From Taenia hydatigena (taxonomy: Eukaryota > Platyhelminthes > Cestoda > Cyclophyllidea > Taeniidae), in assembly GCA_036345935.2 (NCBI GenBank), contig JADWOT020000001.1, positions 22,997,187 to 23,061,186 of the forward strand: 64,000 nt of DNA, in the 5' to 3' direction. How positions within the stretch are numbered: the stretch's first letter is position 1; each line of letters opens with the position of its first letter. The notes below the pieces were generated by a model. It was given only the letters and a program-made list of their open reading frames with translations. It did not search any database and was not told where the DNA came from. The position numbers were made by a program, and so were the translations under genes. This document shows positions 59,338 through 64,000 of this stretch, piece by piece.

Positions 59338-60259
59338 TTAGTTCAACAAAGGTAGAGAATCTTTGAAGGGTTTGTAAGCCTCCAGAATGCATCCAGGCTC
59401 AATTTCGTTTTCTAAAATAAGAGCAGAATTAAAGTATGACACAATGGTGGAAGTAACATTCTTACTCATGTAGTGCACTACCAAATCCTCGATTGTTTCG
59501 AAGGCCTCGTTTTTGGATATGTACAAAGTCTGGTCACCTGATTTATTAAAGATTTCGTAGTGCTTTATAAGTCCCTCTGCAGATCTAACTGATATGGCCG
59601 TTGTATTGTCTCCTAGCATGCGAAGAAACGAAAGGAGGAAAACGAAGGATAAAATTGTGACATCAATCAGTACAAATAATATTTGCTAACATCTCAAAGC
59701 ACTAACCATGACTGGGTCGAACGACATAGTTGAAATCCCTCAAATAGGCCCGGGATTGAAGCAAGTTAATGGCACCAGAACGATCCGTTTCTCTAAAAGC
59801 GTCTAGGGCTGCTGAATAACCTCGCTCCCGGGTGGTGTATTTGATGGGCACCTCACCATGGCAACCTGTTCGTGGATTCTCGGCAGTAGCCCAGCCACCA
59901 TCAGTCTTATTTGGATAAAAGTGCATTATCTGTAGGAATAATAACCCGATTTACTTCTTAGCTTTAGAAACTCTTTATACTTTAAGCATTGTATTACACT
60001 ATTCATAAGAACTATGCTTCACCAGGTTCTTCTGCTTTCTTTCACGTTAAGTTTTATCTTAATTCTTCGGCATTTTATTCGTAAAATGTGCTTTTAAGCT
60101 TTTAATGCAGATGAAGCTATGGAAGGTGTCTAAGGAATTAAATTTGTTTTCTGCTAAAGAACTTACGTGGAGGAGGTCACCTCGTCTAAATGCTAAATCA
60201 TCCTTTAGTTCACCTTCGAAGTCATGAATGGCAAAGGCCCAAACGGAGGTATCTGACAT
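59338..60259 (-). CDS. SH3-SH2 adaptor protein, copy D
   Basis: 178 residues. Exons are 60259-60167, 59929-59707, 59612-59466 and 59411-59338, with the same lengths and phases as B and C. The SH3 keeps DLAFRRGDLL and GGW, but the ALYDF motif is AIHDFE (Tyr to His) and the usual P-x-N-Y is PIKYTT. Two ligand-pocket positions are therefore altered. The SH2 is intact: FNYVVRP, LIKHYEIF and IEDLVVHYM. The codon across the last junction gives Lys where the other copies have Glu. It ends PFKDSLPLLN. The acceptor CCTTCTTTAG lies 22 nt before the ATG, and its presumed donor is at 62144. Confidence 0.88.
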
Positions 60260-60373
60260 GGTTTTCAGGTAGCGGTAAATTCTAAAGAAGGAATGCAAAG
60301 TCTTGATAAAACGGCCTTCAGAATTTTGCTGTAGTGAGTCTGGCCACAATGTGGAACATATCTGTGACCTGGC

Positions 60374-60389
60374 GTCACAAATATGTGAC
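60374..60389. promoter_or_regulatory. Palindrome upstream of copy D
   Basis: GTCACAAATATGTGAC, arms GTCACA/TGTGAC around AATA, 115-130 bp before the ATG. TTATCC..TTATGATAAACG follows, as near copy A. Confidence 0.6.
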
Positions 60390-60907
60390 ATGATTCCATT
60401 ATCCGTTTATGATAAACGTGTAGAATTTGCAAACGCTCTCAACAATTTTTAGACTTTCTGGTATTAAAATGTAAATTGGGAAGTTGGTGCATAATACAAC
60501 AGAAGGGGTGAGTGTGTGAAATAAGCATAACATCTTCTCTAGGACTTACAACGACCACTTACAGACTGTGCTGGATACAAAATTTGTGGTTCCTGAAACT
60601 TAGTGCAATCAACTACTAATAAATTATGCTCTTAATGATACATTTAATGGATTTACATAATTAATAGTTAGCTGTTTGGATTTAAAAATGACTGCTGTTT
60701 TACAAGTCCTTCATGCACTTTGTAAAAGTGAGATTATATTGGAGTTATTTTGACCGTCGTGAAGTTTCACATCAACATCAATGAACGGAAGGACGGTTTC
60801 AATCAAGTAGGACAATTTGCGAGACGTCGAGGAGACATCACTTGTACAGAATAATAGGGTTTCATTGCTGTAGGACGACAGCCACCGAGTTCTGAGGACA
60901 CGTAAAA

Positions 60908-61190
60908 TTACGACCCACACCAAATGCAGTTTAAAGTAGAGTTTGGTGAAGTCGCCGCCTACTTCAGGTCTGGTGTTACTGCCACCAGTCCGTCAGTCAA
61001 TGGCAATGTCATTAGCGTTTGGAAGGTGTCATGCAGATCTACAAACCAACTTTGGAGGCAGCCTATCTTCGAGGGTTCATCTGGCCTCAAGCACCATGAT
61101 GTCAATGCCTCCCTGCCTAAGCAGCATGCCAATGTCAATCCCCTTCTCCAAACATCCCATTACGTTCCACAAGTCATTTCATTTCTAACA
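60908..61190. repeat. Conserved block, D version
   Basis: The partner of 55685-55950. The + frame from ATG 60924 is open for 89 codons (MQFKVEFGEVAAYFRSGV at its start), with no recognised domain. The matching frame in C has a stop after 43 codons. Confidence 0.6.
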
Positions 61191-62144
61191 TAAATTTCGG
61201 ATGATAAATTTGCAATAGTAGTTTTGGATTTCTGTGCATGTCAACGCGTTTCGATATCACAAAAGCAATCATGGAAAATTAGTAAATCGAATTTTCCTGT
61301 TTTTTGTAATTTGGAAAAAAAAGCGTCAAAACTATATCCACGAGGTTGAAATTATTTAAGTCAATTATGTTTGGTGTAGATAATTGATAACATGCAATTA
61401 TAATGCTTATTAATACATGAATGCTAGTGAAATCCATGCTTGGGTGGAGAATTAAAAATGGTTTTAGGGCCCACCTGGTCTCATACACTATTACTTCCAC
61501 GCCTTTCTGCCCAAGCAACACAACAGCAGGTCGCAGTTTTATTTTTTCTGGAATGATTTGGTACAGACGTAAAAGTAATATTACAACGGTTGGCTAGACA
61601 ATGTTAAGATAATTCATTAACAATCAAGAGCAAAAAATGGAGAAATTTTTATTTTGTCAGGCAAATTAGTGAGTGGAAACCATATCGTCTCTTACGTTGT
61701 GCTATTATCAGTGATTTTAATTTTGCATAAATTTTGAAAGAAAAATTTATAATAATAGTCATGAGATCTTACATATTTTAACGTAATTAATTAATATTAG
61801 TAAGTAAATCAAGCTTTTTATTTCTTTTTGCTGATTTGAGAATAAGTTTGTTAAAGTAAATACGCTGGCCTTAAAACACTTTTGTCTGTTTTGTTTGTTA
61901 AAGTGGAACATTACATTTGAAGGCTTAAAAGACATGCCTACTGTTACCCGACTCGATTCTTAACCCAAAGTTAATCCCAAAATGAGGAGTCACGTGGAAG
62001 GTCATGAGAAAAGGCCGCTAAACAGGCACATAAGACTAATCGGTATGACGAAGTGCATGCTTGAGAATGATTTCCCCGCAACGGCTATCTCTTACTCACT
62101 TTATCAATCAGAAATACTACGAATTCAAATAGAGAATAGCTTAC

Positions 62145-62505
62145 AATTAGTGGAATGAGATAAGAGGTGGAGGAGGAGGCGAACAGAGTAGTAGAGCCTA
62201 TCTTCAGCTTTCGATAGTGGCAATAATTTCATACCTGTGTGAATGCGGGGCGGTGTGAGCACAAGAGAGCTCCTACCACCCAATAGCAATTCGCACTTGA
62301 TCCTCTCTCCAACGCAATTCCATTCCGGTCCTCGAAATCATGACAACTGGCGTAGCTATTATTAACCTTTCAATTGTTAGATCACTGCCACAGGCACACA
62401 AACCACCGCGTTCCAATGGGCTCATTGGAACTAATCGTTTTATTAGCAATATCAATAGGAAATCGATATTGCTAATTAATTTTAGTTTAGTAAATTTAAA
62501 AACCA
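62145..62505 (-). promoter_or_regulatory. Conserved promoter and 5' non-coding exon block of copy D
   Basis: GTGTGAGCACAAGAGAG on the + strand at 62253-62269, followed by CTCCTACCACCCAATAG. The donor is ATT|GTAAGCTATTC at 62145/62144. Upstream (62420-62480) is an array with AATCGATATTGCTAATTAA. An open frame MKLLPLSKAED in the exon would meet TAA right at the presumed splice junction, so it would be a short uORF. Confidence 0.5.
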
Positions 62506-62574
62506 ATACTCGAGTCCGTTTGTAGCCCCGAGAAAGTAGGCGAGCATGTCTACTTGGTAGTCAATGCTGCATGA

Positions 62575-63070
62575 GTTGGTGGCAGGTGACAGTTGTAATA
62601 CAAGCCTAATCCGTTTGCGATCGGTGCCAATTGTCATCTCTCCACCTCTCCATCCTCCACAACAAGTCTCTCAAGCTCCCATTCAAAGGCATCAAGTAAT
62701 GGTACGTTGTCGATGATGCTTTTCACTTAAGTGGCATTTTTCGATAGATAGTACAGCCGTATCCGCCACTCTTTCTTGCCACACTAAGAGGTTAATTGAG
62801 AAGTAAAAATGCATCCACTGTAGGTGAAACCAGAGACAGATGTCTCGATAGCCTTTCCTCCGGTGGAGTTCTGCAAGGAAAGCCAAATCCGATGCCTGGA
62901 GAGTTGACAATTCCGTGGTATTGGAGCATAAATTGAGGTTGTACCAGTTATAGTTGCAGTTACTCTCGTTAGCTAGTCTTTATCTTAATAAAACTGCATG
63001 ATTCTGGAGCCTGAAGGCCGCTTTGTGCCCAATTCCCCTCGTGTGTTTTCTGCAACCCTTTAGAAATTCG
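62575..63070 (+). repeat. Duplicated flank block downstream of E
   Basis: The partner of 58560-58960. It is followed at 63174-63285 by the unit flank also seen at 47912, 51598 and 53478, and at 63430-63615 by the 3' UTR-like block common to all five copies. Confidence 0.6.
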
Positions 63071-63557
63071 TTTTAGTGATTATATGGCTATTAAAGGCTT
63101 GGTTGACTTGATCTGACTTGGGAGAGCTCAAATTGAATTGCCTTTATTTGTTAAATATAATGTGTTTTGTTACAGAGGTGTGCAGAGAAGTGATAAAATT
63201 TTTGCAGACCAGTGAAAACCCAGAACAGGTAACTGGCTAGTCGGAGGAGTGCTGGCTGCCAAATCACGGCCTGTTTTAGAGAGTGAATGAAGATAAAACA
63301 GAAAGTATGGCAACTAATGAGCACTTGAAGGCTTGTCATTACTTTCTGCTGTGCAGCTCTGTCCTCAACCCAGCGACCCATGATTATGTGCCTTCAATAA
63401 TGCCTTTTACAAGCAAGACCTTTACTTGTCTTTAAAGGTCCTCTTCGTTTTGAGGCTTTGACTACCCATCCAGAAGTGTTCGTTTTTTGTAATGGTCCCA
63501 ATGGAGGACACGTTCAGATTCACTTCAGACAACGCAAGATCTGTCAAGCACAAATAA

Positions 63558-63563
63558 TTTATT
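63558..63563 (-). terminator. Poly(A) signal AATAAA of copy E
   Basis: AATAAA on the minus strand about 60 bp past the stop codon, at the position matching the signal of copy A. Confidence 0.5.
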
Positions 63564-63620
63564 GCAAGGAGATGCACCAGGTCTCATCGACAAATGATTT
63601 CCTTAACGAAAGCAGAGTCA

Positions 63621-64000
63621 TTAAGAAGACGAGAAACCGTTGAGCGGTTTGTAAGCCTGCAAAATGCATCCAGGCGCAATTTCATTTTCTAAAAAAGTAG
63701 AGAAGAGGATAAAAATAATGATATAATGAATGTCAGTGACCTTCTTACCCATGTAATGTATTATCAAATCCTCGATTGTTTTGAAGGTTAGGCCTGGGAA
63801 TAGACTGCAACTTTGATCACATGAACCGAAGTAGATTTTGTAGTGTCGTATATTTTGCTCTGCATTCCGGATTGATAAGGCCAATACGCTGGGATCTTTT
63901 AAGAAATAAACAACAAAAAACTACTAGAATATGCAAAGTAAGTTACTGTTAGTAATTCATGCCGTCATCTCAAAGCACCAACCACTACTAGGTCGAACGA
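63621..64000 (-). CDS. SH3-SH2 adaptor protein, copy E, cut by the window edge
   Basis: The last two exons are complete: 63895-63749 (147 nt) and 63688-63621 (68 nt). The final 18 nt of exon 2 (64000-63983) read VRPSS in frame. The SH2 keeps the VRP arginine, NIRHYKI and IEDLIIHYM, and the protein ends PLNGFSSS. The donor after exon 2 is GTTGGT where the others have GTTAGT. The exon 3 acceptor is TTAAAAG, with a weaker pyrimidine tract than in its paralogues. The SH3 part lies beyond the window. Confidence 0.82.

Noticed and set aside
48391..64000. A kinase or second SH3 downstream of the SH2 exons
   Set aside because: Each copy has a stop codon soon after PGCIL, followed by a 3' UTR-like block shared by the copies (AATAAA in A and E). 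No kinase motifs were found on the minus strand between units.
1..64000. CRISPR arrays, rRNA or tRNA genes
   Set aside because: No regularly spaced short repeats and no clear cloverleaf or rRNA core sequence were seen; the GGTTTGATCC-like string at about 11189 lacks a matching A box and acceptor stem.

Overview
The window looks like a stretch of flatworm (Platyhelminthes) nuclear genome, most likely a tapeworm and less likely a fluke. The evidence is animal-type genes (BarH-class homeobox, hnRNP L-like, SYCP1-like, LRRC51-like, SH3-SH2 adaptors), a mixture of very short introns (31 to 56 nt) with introns of 4 to 5 kb, AT-rich spacers, and several families of short dispersed repeats. Species is not determined. 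All exon models were built by hand from splice signals and reading-frame continuity; no database search was possible.

Layout. 1-7.2 kb is repeat-rich: copies of a small LTR-type element (one complete, with a target-site duplication) and of a second dispersed element, around a two-exon nucleoside diphosphate kinase gene on the minus strand (3141-3689). 7.3-10.0 kb (+) encodes an hnRNP L-like protein with four RRMs and a long acidic tail. 12.6-23.4 kb (+) is a three-exon BarH-like homeobox gene with two large introns containing repeats, a hairpin and a palindrome. 24.2-24.8 kb (-) is an LRRC51-like leucine-rich-repeat gene. 25-31.7 kb holds no confident gene, but has a cluster of five near-identical GCATNAATATTTA sites, microsatellites and LTR remnants. 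32.2-34.0 kb (-) is a two-exon gene for a small basic protein with a repeated motif, perhaps THEG-like. 36.0-45.4 kb (+) is a 20-exon gene for a 1193-residue coiled-coil protein that I read as SYCP1, the synaptonemal-complex transverse filament protein.

48.4-64.0 kb (-) is the most unusual region: a tandem array of five paralogous genes (here called A to E; E runs off the right edge). Each encodes only one SH3 and one SH2 domain (176 to 178 residues), with no kinase or other domain, and all full copies have exactly matching exon phases. Copies A, C and D each have, 1.5 to 1.9 kb upstream, a conserved block that reads as promoter plus 5' non-coding exon ending in a conserved splice donor. A 16-bp palindrome (GTCACA-N4-TGTGAC) sits about 95 to 115 bp before the start codon in A, B and D. 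Copy B has lost its ATG (GTG at the same position) and has no promoter block of its own. Copies B and C are nearly identical in the SH2 half but diverged in the SH3 half.

How the genes relate. NDK and hnRNP L are housekeeping. SYCP1 is meiotic, and LRRC51 and the possible THEG-like gene would fit cilia or sperm, but I see no proof of co-regulation. The SH3-SH2 array is a local expansion of putative phosphotyrosine adaptors, whose keys are the SH2 arginine of the YVVRP/YIVRP strand and the His of HYKI, kept in every copy where they are visible.
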